Part shown: positions 10,870 through 21,124 of the stretch, piece after piece
Layout of the letters: each line of letters begins with the position of its first letter
Numbering within the stretch: position 1 is the stretch's first letter
The notes under the pieces: generated by a model
Told to the model about the DNA's origin: nothing
Seen by the model: the letters and a program-made list of their open reading frames with translations, nothing else
Databases searched by the model: none
Position numbers and translations under genes: made by a program
From: Henriciella mobilis
Lineage (GTDB): Bacteria > Pseudomonadota > Alphaproteobacteria > Caulobacterales > Hyphomonadaceae
Direction: 5' to 3'
NCBI RefSeq assembly: GCF_003576315.1
Contig: NZ_QWFZ01000003.1
Coordinates: forward strand, 868,001-932,000
Length of the DNA stretch: 64,000 nucleotides

Positions 10870-11403
10870 ATGCGATTTATCATACTCACGACGGCGATGG
10901 CGCTGATGGCAGCCTGCAGCCCGTCTGCACCCGCCAATGACGATCCGGCGGATGCGCCGGTGCCTCCGACTGAAAACCCCCAAGCTGAAGCAAGCCCTAC
11001 TCCGGATGCGGCCGAAGCCACAGCAGATGATCCCGTGACCGCGGCGGCTGATCCGCTTCCTGCCGGGCAGTATTGCTATTATCGCGATAGTGCCGATACC
11101 ACCGAGGCCATGGAGATTGAAGTCACTGAAGAGGGCGATGTTTCCGGAACCAATTACGGCAACATCCACCAGGAGGAAGCCGCCTATTACGCCAGCTTCT
11201 GGATCGAGCTGACGAATGGCGGGTTTGGCGAGGATGGGCTCTACGCGTTCGACTCCGTCACTGAGGTCGATGGCGATACTCAGGTGGGCACGATGACCTG
11301 GTCCATCACGCCTGATACGGCCGCGCCGGACGGTTTCATGGATAAACCGCTCCAGTCGGCCGACTGCGAAGGGCTGGAGGACAGGATTTTCCCGCCCATG
11401 TAA
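10870..11403 (+). CDS. Small acidic lipoprotein, function unknown
   Basis: The 177-residue product starts with a lipoprotein signal peptide ending in a lipobox (LMAAC, Cys16). A long Pro/Ala/Asp/Glu-rich linker of about 45 residues follows. The globular C-terminal half, from about residue 65 (LPAGQYCYYRD), is rich in aromatic and acidic residues and has two cysteines. I do not recognise the family. The gene is preceded by GGGGAAGGGAAACGGCC, which offers a purine-rich ribosome binding site for the ATG at 10870. It is likely envelope-anchored. The opposing RcnB-like gene ends 57 bp away. Confidence 0.72.
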   Translation: MRFIILTTAMALMAACSPSAPANDDPADAPVPPTENPQAEASPTPDAAEATADDPVTAAADPLPAGQYCYYRDSADTTEAMEIEVTEEGDVSGTNYGNIHQEEAAYYASFWIELTNGGFGEDGLYAFDSVTEVDGDTQVGTMTWSITPDTAAPDGFMDKPLQSADCEGLEDRIFPPM

Positions 11404-11408
11404 CGCAA

Positions 11409-11435
11409 GGCGCCCGAATGTGCAGTCCGGGCGCC
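11409..11435. terminator. Possible bidirectional terminator hairpin between convergent genes
   Basis: An 8-bp inverted repeat (GGCGCCCG at 11409-11416 and CGGGCGCC at 11428-11435) lies between the convergent lipoprotein and RcnB-like genes. It has no T-run on either strand, so its role as a terminator is only inferred from position. Confidence 0.4.
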
Positions 11436-11460
11436 AGCGTGTTCTGGTGCTGTGGAAGGT

Positions 11461-11859
11461 CTACTGGCGGTGGCCTGTCAGCAGCTCGGTGACAAGCTGG
11501 GTGGCCAGCTGGACCATCATGATGTCGCCATCCACCTCTGCATAGTAGTGGCCGCTCGGCGGTGGGTTGAGGCCATAGCGGCCATAGTCGCGGATCACCC
11601 GGTAATCATCATAATACCGGCCATCATAGCGGATCGCGTCGCGCCGGCCGTCCTCATAACCTTCATCATAGGCGCGCTGTTCGTCGCTGCGCTGGCGCCA
11701 CTGGTCATAGCCATCGGCCTTCCAGCCCGGTCCGCACCAGCCCTTCTTGGCATGGCCCGGCGGGCAGTGTGGCGGATCGGCAAAGGCCGGCGCACTGGCG
11801 GCAACGGCGAAAGCCGCAGCGACGGCGCCTGCGACAGACAAATTACGGATAGACGTCAT
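11461..11859 (-). CDS. RcnB-family periplasmic protein
   Basis: This 132-residue protein has a signal peptide (cleavage after ASAPAFA, about residue 27). The mature part is Tyr/Asp/Arg-rich, with DDYRVIRDYGRYGLNPPPSGHYYAEVDGDIMMVQLATQLV, the characteristic RcnB C-terminal pattern of a Leu-Pro-Pro-Pro turn followed by a hydrophobic strand. E. coli RcnB is a periplasmic factor in nickel/cobalt homeostasis, but most alphaproteobacterial members have no proven role. A His/Cys/Pro-rich start of the mature chain (DPPHCPPGHAKKGWCGPG) could bind metal; that is inference. Confidence 0.75.
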   Translation of the reverse strand: MTSIRNLSVAGAVAAAFAVAASAPAFADPPHCPPGHAKKGWCGPGWKADGYDQWRQRSDEQRAYDEGYEDGRRDAIRYDGRYYDDYRVIRDYGRYGLNPPPSGHYYAEVDGDIMMVQLATQLVTELLTGHRQ

Positions 11860-12055
11860 GGTCCTGTTTCCTTTCGTCCTGCATTCTGCATGGAAGGAAA
11901 ACGGACGCTCGTGGCGTCCGGTTCCGCCCCTGAGCCCGTTATCGTGCGTTCAGCGTCGAATTCCGCCCAGCCATAAGTAGATTCCTGTATGGTCAGGCGG
12001 GCCTCGGTCCTGGCAATCTGGTGCTCGTGAATTCAGGCCGAAGAGGAGGTTAGTC

Positions 12056-12301
12056 ATGTCGCACACGCCGCACGAACTGGTGGAAGAGTTTCCCGCTGCC
12101 GTTGAGCATATCCACACGCTCAAGCATTCGGACCCGCATTTTGCGCGCCTCGCCGAGCAGTATCACGAAGTAAACCGGCAGATTCACCGCATCGAAACCG
12201 ATGTGGAACCGGCAAGCGATACCTATCAGGCCGAGCTGCGCAAGAAGCGCCTTTACCTGAAGGACCAGATCGCCGCCATGCTGAACGAACGGACACACTG
12301 A
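12056..12301 (+). CDS. YdcH-family (DUF465) small protein
   Basis: The 81-residue protein is almost all helical and charged. It matches DUF465 from residue 5 to 78 (HELVEEFPAAVEHIHTLKHSDPHFARLAEQYHEVNRQIHRIE, then LRKKRLYLKDQIAAML). The family forms short coiled coils and has no known biochemical role. An AGAGGAGG ribosome binding site precedes the ATG. It stands alone between the RcnB-like gene and two VOC genes on the opposite strand. Confidence 0.9.
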   Translation: MSHTPHELVEEFPAAVEHIHTLKHSDPHFARLAEQYHEVNRQIHRIETDVEPASDTYQAELRKKRLYLKDQIAAMLNERTH

Positions 12302-12308
12302 GCCGGCA

Positions 12309-12674
12309 TCAGCTGTCGCAGTAGATTTGGAACGGGGCCCCGTCTGGGTCCCGGAACCCGAATTCGACCGTGCCCCATGGTTTTTCTTCCAAGGGCGCGG
12401 AAATGTCGATCTGGCGGGCCCAGGCCGCGTGCAGTCTTTCGAGTTCCTCGCGTGAGCTGGTCTCGATGCGGATATTCATCACCTGCGTAACCGAGAGCTG
12501 GCCAGGGGTGAATGTCTGCAGGTGCAGCTCGAGACCGTGGCCGCGAACGCCCGCATAATCGGCTTGTTCAGGCGGCTCGCTGTCGCAGAAGGCGAGCTTG
12601 AAGCCCAGCCCTTTCCAGAAGGCAATGCTCCTGGCCATGTCGGTTACGGGAAGGACGGGGCGCAGGGCAAGCAT
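12309..12674 (-). CDS. VOC-superfamily (glyoxalase/bleomycin-resistance-like) protein
   Basis: This 121-residue single-module VOC protein has the paired beta-alpha-beta-beta-beta pattern: LRPVLPVTDMARSIAFWKGLGFKL at the N-terminus and WGTVEFGFRDPDGAPFQIYCDS at the C-terminus. The terminal FRDPDG motif is typical of the bleomycin-resistance/dioxygenase branch. Substrate and metal cannot be assigned. The second VOC gene (12683-13153) lies 8 bp upstream on the same strand, so the two probably form an operon. Confidence 0.85.
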   Translation of the reverse strand: MLALRPVLPVTDMARSIAFWKGLGFKLAFCDSEPPEQADYAGVRGHGLELHLQTFTPGQLSVTQVMNIRIETSSREELERLHAAWARQIDISAPLEEKPWGTVEFGFRDPDGAPFQIYCDS

Positions 12675-12682
12675 GGGCAGAC

Positions 12683-13153
12683 CTATTTTGCAAACAGGCG
12701 CGCGATGTCGGCGAAGGCCTTGATCTCGATGGCATTGCCGGACGGGTCGAGGAAGAACATCGTCGCCTGCTCTCCGGGCTCGCCCTTGAACCGGATATAG
12801 GGCTCGATCAGGAAATCGACCTTTCCATCAAGCTTTTCAGCCAATGCCTGCCAGGACTGCATGTCCAGCACCAGACCGAAATGGCGAACGGGGACGCCCT
12901 TGCCGTCGACCTGATTGGTTTGCTCCCCGCTGCGCGATGGAGCGGGCTCAGGGCTGCCTGGGCCACTGGCCGCGCCGGGACAAAGCTCAGGCGCCAGGTG
13001 CGCGACGATCTGGTGGCCGTGAAAATCGAAATCGACCCACTCCTCCGAAGACCGCCCCTCCGGACAGCCGAGCAGCCCGCCATAGAAGGCCCGCGCGGCA
13101 GCAAGATCGTGGACGGGGAAAGCGAGATGGAAGGGGGCGATGGCCTGGCTCAT
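12683..13153 (-). CDS. VOC-family protein, dioxygenase-like
   Basis: The 156-residue protein begins [31 protein letters not shown] and ends with [15 protein letters not shown], the two signature segments of vicinal-oxygen-chelate enzymes. His9, the His of RHFGL and the Glu of AIEIK are candidate metal ligands, suggesting the site is intact. A non-conserved insertion lies in the middle ([19 protein letters not shown]). The reaction is unknown. It is the upstream gene of a VOC pair. Confidence 0.85.
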   Translation of the reverse strand: MSQAIAPFHLAFPVHDLAAARAFYGGLLGCPEGRSSEEWVDFDFHGHQIVAHLAPELCPGAASGPGSPEPAPSRSGEQTNQVDGKGVPVRHFGLVLDMQSWQALAEKLDGKVDFLIEPYIRFKGEPGEQATMFFLDPSGNAIEIKAFADIARLFAK

Positions 13154-13320
13154 GCCGAAGGTGAAGCCCGCGCCCGAGCCCGCGTCAAGTCACCCCGCCT
13201 CCATGCCGACGGCCCCGCTGCGAAAATCCATCTTGCCGGCGGCCTCGCTACGCCCTATCTCCCAGCCGCCGCGGGCCGATGCGGGCGGCCGCATCCGCGC
13301 GGTGGGTTTTTTGACAAGCC

Positions 13321-13644
13321 ATGTCCGACAAGGCGTTTGACTGTGTGTCCTGCGGGGCGTGCTGCTTCAGCCGCAATCCGCGCTACCTTGCCCTCCTTCC
13401 CTGGGACGCCGCGCGCGCCCTGCCGCCCGAGAGCCTCTTTGCCGAGGACGGGCAGACCTATGTGAAGTTCGAGTGCGGCCACTGCGTCCATCTCGACCTT
13501 TCCAGCGGCAAGGCGGTTTGCGGTGTCTATAAAGACCGCCCCGAAGCCTGCCGCGCCTTCAGGGCGGGAAGCTTCGAGTGCCAGAAGGCGATCCGCGCAA
13601 ATGGCTTGCTGGGCGAAAAGGTCCGCCCGCCCGTAGCCGCCTGA
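13321..13644 (+). CDS. YkgJ-family cysteine-cluster protein
   Basis: This 107-residue protein has the YkgJ pattern of cysteines, CVSCGACC near the N-terminus, then CGHC, VCGVYKDRPEACRAF, and a final C. Eight conserved cysteines suggest that it binds zinc or an iron-sulfur cluster, but the role of the family is not established. The ATG at 13321 directly precedes the conserved FDCVSCG. It stands alone, divergent from the VOC pair and convergent with the SlyX-like gene. Confidence 0.86.
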   Translation: MSDKAFDCVSCGACCFSRNPRYLALLPWDAARALPPESLFAEDGQTYVKFECGHCVHLDLSSGKAVCGVYKDRPEACRAFRAGSFECQKAIRANGLLGEKVRPPVAA

Positions 13645-13702
13645 CCCCACGCTCGGAATTGGCGCTCCTGTCCTTTCTCCCGGGGGTGAAGGGGAGAGCG
13701 CC

Positions 13703-13924
13703 CTAATAGTGCGGGGGAGGCCGGTCGACGGGGGCGGCTGGGCCGGTGGACTGTTCAGCGTCCGCGACGCGCTCGGCGAGGCGTTCCACCTGCCGCTCCA
13801 GCCGCTCGATCAGCTTCCACTGCGCCGTGATCGCCGCGTTAAGGTCCTCAATCGTCTGGTCCTGATGAACCACGCGCATTTCAAGCTCGTCGAGGCGGGA
13901 GGCGGTGTCGGGTGTGTCTGACAT
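13703..13924 (-). CDS. slyX: SlyX-like coiled-coil protein
   Basis: The 73-residue product has a long amphipathic helix, SRLDELEMRVVHQDQTIEDLNAAITAQWKLIERLERQVERLAERV, and ends PVDRPPPHY. Both the coiled coil and the PPPHY terminus are the hallmarks of SlyX. The molecular function is unknown. The start is the ATG at 13924 (MSDTPDT); an upstream in-frame ATG at 14044 would add residues with no family match. Confidence 0.85.
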   Translation of the reverse strand: MSDTPDTASRLDELEMRVVHQDQTIEDLNAAITAQWKLIERLERQVERLAERVADAEQSTGPAAPVDRPPPHY

Positions 13925-13982
13925 GGCGAAGGGATTAGCGGCGGGTGTGAGGGGAGCGGAGCGGCGAGGTGAGATCACCTGC

Positions 13983-14255
13983 TTACGTCTTGCCGATGGG
14001 CTTTCCGTCAACCAGCAGCTTATGTGCAACTCGCGCATTTCCATCTACTTTACCCCGTCCTTGCGCGTGAGGAACATCAATTCGTGTATATAGGCTACTG
14101 TCGGCCTGAAGATGTTTGATAAGGTCGTCTTCGGACTTGAAGTAGATTTCATTCTCTGGAAGCCACGACTTAGAACCGCTGTGGCGATCACAGGCCACGA
14201 ACATTCCATTTGATTGTCGTTTCGGGCCGAAGCCATCTTTGTCGGTTAGGCGCAT
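13983..14255 (-). CDS. Hypothetical 90-residue protein in AT-rich patch
   Basis: I do not recognise this protein. It is polar, with a basic N-terminal half (MRLTDKDGFGPKRQSNGMFVACDRHSGSKSWLPENEIYF) and a C-terminal segment, GNARVAHKLLVDGKPIGK. No signal peptide or membrane segment is seen. It is the most 3' gene on the minus strand of an AT-richer patch that includes the HEPN-like gene and two inverted repeats upstream. Codon and base usage resemble those neighbours more than the core genome. An AGG before the ATG at 14255 gives a weak ribosome binding site. Confidence 0.55.
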   Translation of the reverse strand: MRLTDKDGFGPKRQSNGMFVACDRHSGSKSWLPENEIYFKSEDDLIKHLQADSSLYTRIDVPHAQGRGKVDGNARVAHKLLVDGKPIGKT

Positions 14256-14322
14256 ACATTACCTGAATTGGTAGAGTTCGCTGCTATTGAGCGACGGAGT
14301 TGATGAGTCCTGTTTGGGTGTC

Positions 14323-14393
14323 CGATCTGATTTTGCGGGTCAAGGGTGAAATCCTCCGGACGCGAAGCGCCCTTGACCCGCAAAATCAGATCG
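14323..14393. repeat. Perfect 24-bp inverted repeat (long hairpin)
   Basis: The arms 14323-14346 and 14370-14393 are exact reverse complements over 24 bases, separated by a 23-base loop (14347-14369) that itself contains TCCGGA and a small CGC-gaa-GCG hairpin. There is no T-run directly after either arm. It lies between the HEPN-like gene and the 90-residue hypothetical. I see no second copy in this window. It could be a dispersed palindromic repeat, a terminator-like structure or the remnant of a mobile element. Confidence 0.9.
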
Positions 14394-14408
14394 AAAGAAG
14401 CTGGCTGT

Positions 14409-14437
14409 GGCCCATTGGCAGAAACTGCCATTGGGCC
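14409..14437. repeat. Second inverted repeat, 12-bp arms with one mismatch
   Basis: Arms GGCCCATTGGCA (14409-14420) and TGCCATTGGGCC (14426-14437) pair with a single T-T mismatch around a five-base GAAAC loop. It sits 13 bp beyond the stop of the minus-strand HEPN-like gene, so it may end that transcript, though no T-run follows. Confidence 0.7.
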
Positions 14438-14450
14438 TGAATGTCCGAAG

Positions 14451-14969
14451 CTATTCTTCGGAAAACAAATCCCGGCCGCCAGCTGAAAGAAGGCATTGCG
14501 CCACTTCGAAACTTAAGCACCACAGCAGTTCGTAAAGCATACCGCAAATGCCATCATAATCTGCAACGACATCTTCGAACGGTCGATTTCCTAGTGAGTC
14601 AGAAAACTCAACTCCATGGTGCTCTAAATCCTTAGCAAGCTTATGAACCTGTTCGGCTGACACTTGATGATCGAATATGTGCGCGATGTCGTTTCGAAAG
14701 TCGTTCAGCAGATCCAGCGCCTTCTTCAATTGTGCCGGCATAAGAGCGTTGTCTGCCGCAAATTCCGTTTTCTTGGGAAAACTCCAACGCCAAACGCTGT
14801 TTTCGTCATGCTCAGATGTCAATATTAGCTCCACCAGCAGAGCCTCAACCACAAGATGGCCGCGTAAAACTGGACTGATGAGTAATTCTTCGTCATCGAA
14901 AGCAGAGCTGACAATGTCATCTAACGCAACTAGTCTGCTCGCTTTACGTACCATTATGGTCATCCGCAC
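14451..14969 (-). CDS. HEPN-like protein (predicted), accessory
   Basis: The protein is about 172 residues and mostly helical. The pattern LLISPVLRGHLVVEALLVELIL, then LLNDFRNDIAHIF (Arg92 and His97 in an R-x4-H spacing), resembles HEPN-type domains, many of which are RNases in toxin-antitoxin or phage-defence modules. No partner nucleotidyltransferase is adjacent. The start is uncertain: GTG at 14969, ATG at 14963 or ATG at 14954. The most 3' choice leaves more room for the divergent promoter shared with the DUF2971 gene. Base composition is clearly AT-richer than flanking DNA, suggesting transfer. The HEPN call is inference from motif only. Confidence 0.6.
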   Translation of the reverse strand: MRMTIMVRKASRLVALDDIVSSAFDDEELLISPVLRGHLVVEALLVELILTSEHDENSVWRWSFPKKTEFAADNALMPAQLKKALDLLNDFRNDIAHIFDHQVSAEQVHKLAKDLEHHGVEFSDSLGNRPFEDVVADYDGICGMLYELLWCLSFEVAQCLLSAGGRDLFSEE

Positions 14970-14998
14970 TGATCAAAAAAGAGAAACCGATAAATACT

Positions 14999-17904
<2,906 letters not shown>

Positions 17905-17908
17905 TCAG

Positions 17909-18751
17909 TTAGTCAGAATCTTCCGGACAGGTCGTCCAGTGCGATTGGAGAAGCGTGGTCCAGGCTGGTGCGCCCTCCATGGTTTCCACAAGGCGTAGGT
18001 TGAAGTCGTCATATCCAGGGTGATTGGGTCGCTGGAAATACGCCTGGACAACGTGTCCGGAGCGGGCATCGAGCCAGAGGTCGCCCTCCTCGATACCGTC
18101 GCCGGTCACTTTGAACATGTTCCACTTCGCCAGCCCGTCGTCTCCGAGTTGGGAGTTAGATAATTCGGCATTGTAGTCGCCGAGGATCTGAAATGGCGGG
18201 GCATCGTCGGCAGGCCAGGCCAATGCAAGGCCGAAGGTGAAGTCCTCCGTTCCCTGCATGCCTGCCGGCCCGAACAGCGCAAACTCTGCAAGGTCGAAGT
18301 CATACATGCGCCAGGGCGCGGGCGGCGCGGTCTCCGCCAGTTGCGGTTCCGTCCCGTCAGGGCTGCCGAAGCGGATCTCAATCATCCGCGTGTCGGGATC
18401 GAACGTCAAAAATGTCTGGGCGACCTGTTCGCCATTCCGGTCAAGCCGGCCGCCTGTCATGGTCAGCGCTTCGCCCGTCTCGGGATCAAAGCTCGCTGTT
18501 ACGAGTGCCGCATCCGTGCACGGCGCCTGCCGCTTCACAACGGCGAGCTCTGTGGGGCTGACAAGGTGGACGTAGATGTCCCTCGGATTGGTCAGGTCCT
18601 GATTGGAACGCACATAGTGCAGGGTTGTCCCCGGCTCCAGCGCCTGCGCTTCTGGCAGGATTTCCGGATCGCTATTCGTGCCTGCACAGGCGCAGAGCAA
18701 CGACAACAGGGGCGGCATTAGCCATGCGAAGCGGTGTTTCTGGAGCGTCAT
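17909..18751 (-). CDS. Lipoprotein of unknown function in the thiC operon
   Basis: The 280-residue product begins with a lipoprotein signal (MTLQKHRFAWLMPPLLSLLCACAG, with a slightly unusual LCAC lipobox, Cys22). The mature domain is acidic and predicted to be beta-rich, with segments such as LHYVRSNQDLTNPRDIYVHLV and GDLWLDARSGHVVQAYFQRPNHPGYDDF. It somewhat resembles lipoprotein/outer-membrane beta-barrel-shaped substrate carriers, but I cannot name the family. The ATG overlaps the DUF1801 stop (ATGA) and thiC follows after 16 bp, so it is in the riboswitch-controlled unit. A role in thiamin or precursor uptake is conceivable but unproven. Confidence 0.75.
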   Translation of the reverse strand: MTLQKHRFAWLMPPLLSLLCACAGTNSDPEILPEAQALEPGTTLHYVRSNQDLTNPRDIYVHLVSPTELAVVKRQAPCTDAALVTASFDPETGEALTMTGGRLDRNGEQVAQTFLTFDPDTRMIEIRFGSPDGTEPQLAETAPPAPWRMYDFDLAEFALFGPAGMQGTEDFTFGLALAWPADDAPPFQILGDYNAELSNSQLGDDGLAKWNMFKVTGDGIEEGDLWLDARSGHVVQAYFQRPNHPGYDDFNLRLVETMEGAPAWTTLLQSHWTTCPEDSD

Positions 18752-19170
18752 TTCTCATCCTTCCGGCTCTTGTAGGTGAGCGCCATGGCGATGCAGTGGC
18801 GGAGGGGCTCGAGCGGGAGCGGCGCGCCGAGGGGCAGGCGGATTTCGCGGTTGCCGATGAGGTCGAGCGTTTCGGAATAGTGCTCTCGCCAGTCGTCGAG
18901 CAGGCTTGTCTGACAATTGACGAAGAGGCCGACGACATCCGGGCGCTTGTCTGACCAGGCAAGGCGGATCGTCGTGCCGGCCTTGTTCAGGTAGGACGGC
19001 TCGCCCCATTTCAGTGTCTCGGTGATGGGGCCGGTTTCGGGCAGGGTTTCGGCGGTCTCGAAGACGAGGTCGCGGAGCTTCAGGAGCTGGATGCGCGCGG
19101 GCTTCGGATAGCCGTCATAGACCGCTTTCACGGCGGCCGGGATATTCGGAAGGGTGACGCTGGCGCCCAA
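18748..19170 (-). CDS. DUF1801-family protein, first gene behind TPP riboswitch
   Basis: The 140-residue protein has DUF1801 features: YPKPARIQLLKLRDLVFETAETLPETGPITETLKWGEPSY followed by TIRLAWSDKRPDVVGLFVNCQTSLLDDW. The family is small and soluble, with no firm function. The start is a TTG at 19170. It is chosen because a GGAG ribosome binding site (19180-19177) lies 6 bases upstream, immediately inside the 3' strand of the riboswitch P1 stem. It leads an apparent operon with the lipoprotein (ATGA overlap) and thiC. Confidence 0.82.
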   Translation of the reverse strand: MGASVTLPNIPAAVKAVYDGYPKPARIQLLKLRDLVFETAETLPETGPITETLKWGEPSYLNKAGTTIRLAWSDKRPDVVGLFVNCQTSLLDDWREHYSETLDLIGNREIRLPLGAPLPLEPLRHCIAMALTYKSRKDEK

Positions 19171-19177
19171 GTCTTGC

Positions 19178-19329
19178 TCCGTTCCTACGCCGGTTCATCC
19201 CGGATCAGGTTCAAAGGGTGCTCAGGCGGCCATCTTTGCGATGGGATCATTCCGGGCGGGAAACCGTTTCCCACTTTCCCTGAATGATCCTCGGCCCGAT
19301 CTCAGCGCTTGCCATGCGCGCCCCTCGGA
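19178..19329 (-). ncRNA. TPP (THI-element) riboswitch
   Basis: Read on the minus strand, the region holds the conserved TPP aptamer cores: GCGCUGAGAUC in the first half, and CCUUUGAACCUGAUC followed by GGCGUAGGAAC in the second half. These form the P2/P3 pyrimidine pocket and the P4/P5 pyrophosphate pocket. A long extra P3 arm lies between them. A UCCG/CGGA pairing closes P1. The GGAG that should serve as ribosome binding site for the TTG start at 19170 overlaps the 3' side of P1. Ligand-stabilised P1 would hide it, so translational repression is the likely mechanism. Confidence 0.93.
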
Positions 19330-19377
19330 TATGGTTGACCCTAACGGAAGTGGCAGGCGCTGCATAGGGGCAAGCGC

Positions 19378-20328
19378 TCAGCCGGCCTCGGCGAGGACGG
19401 CGTTGGCGCGCCGTCTTATGTCGGCAATGGTGGCGTCTGCCTGTTCTGCATCCGCCCTTGGGTCTTCTGGCAGGGTCTCATAGGCGTCGAGCTGGCTTAG
19501 CGCGGCCTTGGCCAGCTGCTCCGGAAGGTCATCCGGGGCGGGCGAGCCGTCAGGCAGGGGGCGGCCAGAATAGGCCTGCGCGAAGTCGGCGAGCTGCACA
19601 TAGTATTCCGCGACGCCTTCTGCGATCGGGCGGCCCGCGGCCTCACAGCGGTCACGCAGCAGGTTCAGCCGGTAGACATTCGGAAGGCTGGGAATGACGG
19701 CGCCTTGCTGGTCGACCTGCTGCGCCAGCTGGGCAATGAATTCGTACTGTGTCTCCACTTCTGCGGCCAGGAGATCGGACGAGGCATACGGACAGGCCGT
19801 CTCGTCCGGGCCGTCAAACCCGGTATCGTAAATACCCTCAAGCATCCGCTCGAACATGGTTTTCACGACAAATCCCTGGAGGATCTGTTTGGCGAGGTCG
19901 ATCTGCGACGCGCGGGCTTCGGCCTGCGCTTCGGCCCGCTTTTCCGGGGGCGTCCCCTTGGCGTAGGGCCAGCTCTCTGCAGCATCGTCTGCCATCCAGC
20001 GGCGTTCGACATCGCGAAGGGCGTCTGATGCGAAGACAGCCTGGCGCGCGACGCCGTCGCTGTCCGGTTCGAAATCGATGAGCAGCCAGGCCGCCATGGC
20101 AACGCGCAGCTGGACCTCGATATTGCCGGGACAGGCCGAATGGAGCGACTGGACGTCGGCGTTCAGTGCCTCGGGCGGGCCACTGTCTGCTGGCAAGGCG
20201 TCGATCCGGTCGAGCAGGGTTTTGACCTGCTGGAAGGCATCGTCTGGACAGGTCGTTTCAGCGGCCTGCGCCGCGGCGGCGAACGGCAGGCCTGCGAGTG
20301 CCAGGGCGATGGCGAGCGGTCTGATCAT
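19378..20328 (-). CDS. Hypothetical exported protein
   Basis: This 316-residue protein has a signal peptide (MIRPLAIALALAGLPFAAAAQAAE) and an acidic, helical, Ala/Gln-rich mature chain with four or five cysteines (TTCPDDAFQQ, SACPGNIEVQ, TACPYASSD, RDRCEAAG). GAGGGG before the ATG at 20328 supports that start over one further upstream. I do not recognise the family. The spacing of CPDDA, CP-N-VQ and ACPYA resembles the exported protein at 26239-27126, so the two may be distant paralogs. It lies just upstream of the riboswitch, whose promoter must be between 19330 and 19377 or earlier. Confidence 0.7.
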   Translation of the reverse strand: MIRPLAIALALAGLPFAAAAQAAETTCPDDAFQQVKTLLDRIDALPADSGPPEALNADVQSLHSACPGNIEVQLRVAMAAWLLIDFEPDSDGVARQAVFASDALRDVERRWMADDAAESWPYAKGTPPEKRAEAQAEARASQIDLAKQILQGFVVKTMFERMLEGIYDTGFDGPDETACPYASSDLLAAEVETQYEFIAQLAQQVDQQGAVIPSLPNVYRLNLLRDRCEAAGRPIAEGVAEYYVQLADFAQAYSGRPLPDGSPAPDDLPEQLAKAALSQLDAYETLPEDPRADAEQADATIADIRRRANAVLAEAG

Positions 20329-20410
20329 GGGCGTCCCCTCAATGCGTTTCAAAGAGGGTAGGGCGATGCCCGCATGGCCTCAAGCCGGGCGCTGCAAGGG
20401 GGCCGCCGGC

Positions 20411-21124
20411 TCAGGCATTGGCCTCGAACTGCGCCGTATCCACGGCAAACCAGACCGTATCGGCATGGGCGAGCAGCGTGCCGTCCGGGCGGTAGAGCGC
20501 GGTGCCGGCAAAGTGCTTGCGGCCCTTTCCGCCTGTGCGCCAGGCCTGGATGATCAGTGGCTCGCCAACAGGCGGGCGCTCGAGGATTTCGGCATTCATC
20601 TCACCCAACAGCGCGCGGTCGACATCCGGCAGGGAGAAGCCGCCCGGACAGTCGAGCGCGCTCCAGAGGATTTCCGGCCGCACCAGCCCGTCTTCGCCGC
20701 CAAAGGTCTCGTGCGGGATCCAGACCGTGGCGGCGGTTTCTCCGTCGTCGAGCTGCCCGCAGAAGATGCGCAGGCCCTCGCCCTCTGCCCGGTTGCGGCC
20801 GCAGACAAAGCAGACCGACTGCTCACCGGCGCCGAAAGGCCGGGGGTGTTCGCTGGCGTTTTTCGCTGCCTCGAAGGAGGGCGCCGGGCGCGGCGCAATG
20901 GACGGGGCTTCGGGCCGGGCCGTCATGATCACCGCGTCGCCATCATGCAGCGTGGTGACGCCGTCCTCGCGGCGCATCGCCAGCGGGCGATTGAGCGGAA
21001 TCGGTGCATTGATCCGGATCGTATGCGGGCCGTCGAGGTAAGCGGCGAGCAGGCCGGCCGAATAGCCGCCATTGCCGCTGCCGGGCGGGCCATTGAAAGC
21101 GGGCGGGATGGTAATGGTCGTCAT
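20411..21124 (-). CDS. Hotdog-fold thioesterase-like protein (predicted)
   Basis: The 237-residue protein begins TITIPPAFNGPPGSGNGGYSAGLLAAYLDGPHTIRINAPIPLNRPL, which resembles acyl-CoA thioesterase-like double-hotdog proteins that bind the acyl chain in the N-terminal half. The middle holds SVCFVCGRNRAEGEGL, a CxxC segment of a type seen in hotdog proteins of this sort. The C-terminal half (LWSALDCPGGFSL to GTALYRPDGTLLAHADTVWF) looks like a second hotdog strand set. Substrate unknown. The start overlaps the racemase stop by 4 bp (ATGA), so the two are co-translated. Confidence 0.65.
   Translation of the reverse strand: MTTITIPPAFNGPPGSGNGGYSAGLLAAYLDGPHTIRINAPIPLNRPLAMRREDGVTTLHDGDAVIMTARPEAPSIAPRPAPSFEAAKNASEHPRPFGAGEQSVCFVCGRNRAEGEGLRIFCGQLDDGETAATVWIPHETFGGEDGLVRPEILWSALDCPGGFSLPDVDRALLGEMNAEILERPPVGEPLIIQAWRTGGKGRKHFAGTALYRPDGTLLAHADTVWFAVDTAQFEANA

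Noticed and set aside
14246-14431. 61-codon ORF across the long inverted repeat
   Set aside because: It exists only because the palindrome is open in this frame. It overlaps the start of the adjacent gene and has no ribosome binding site.
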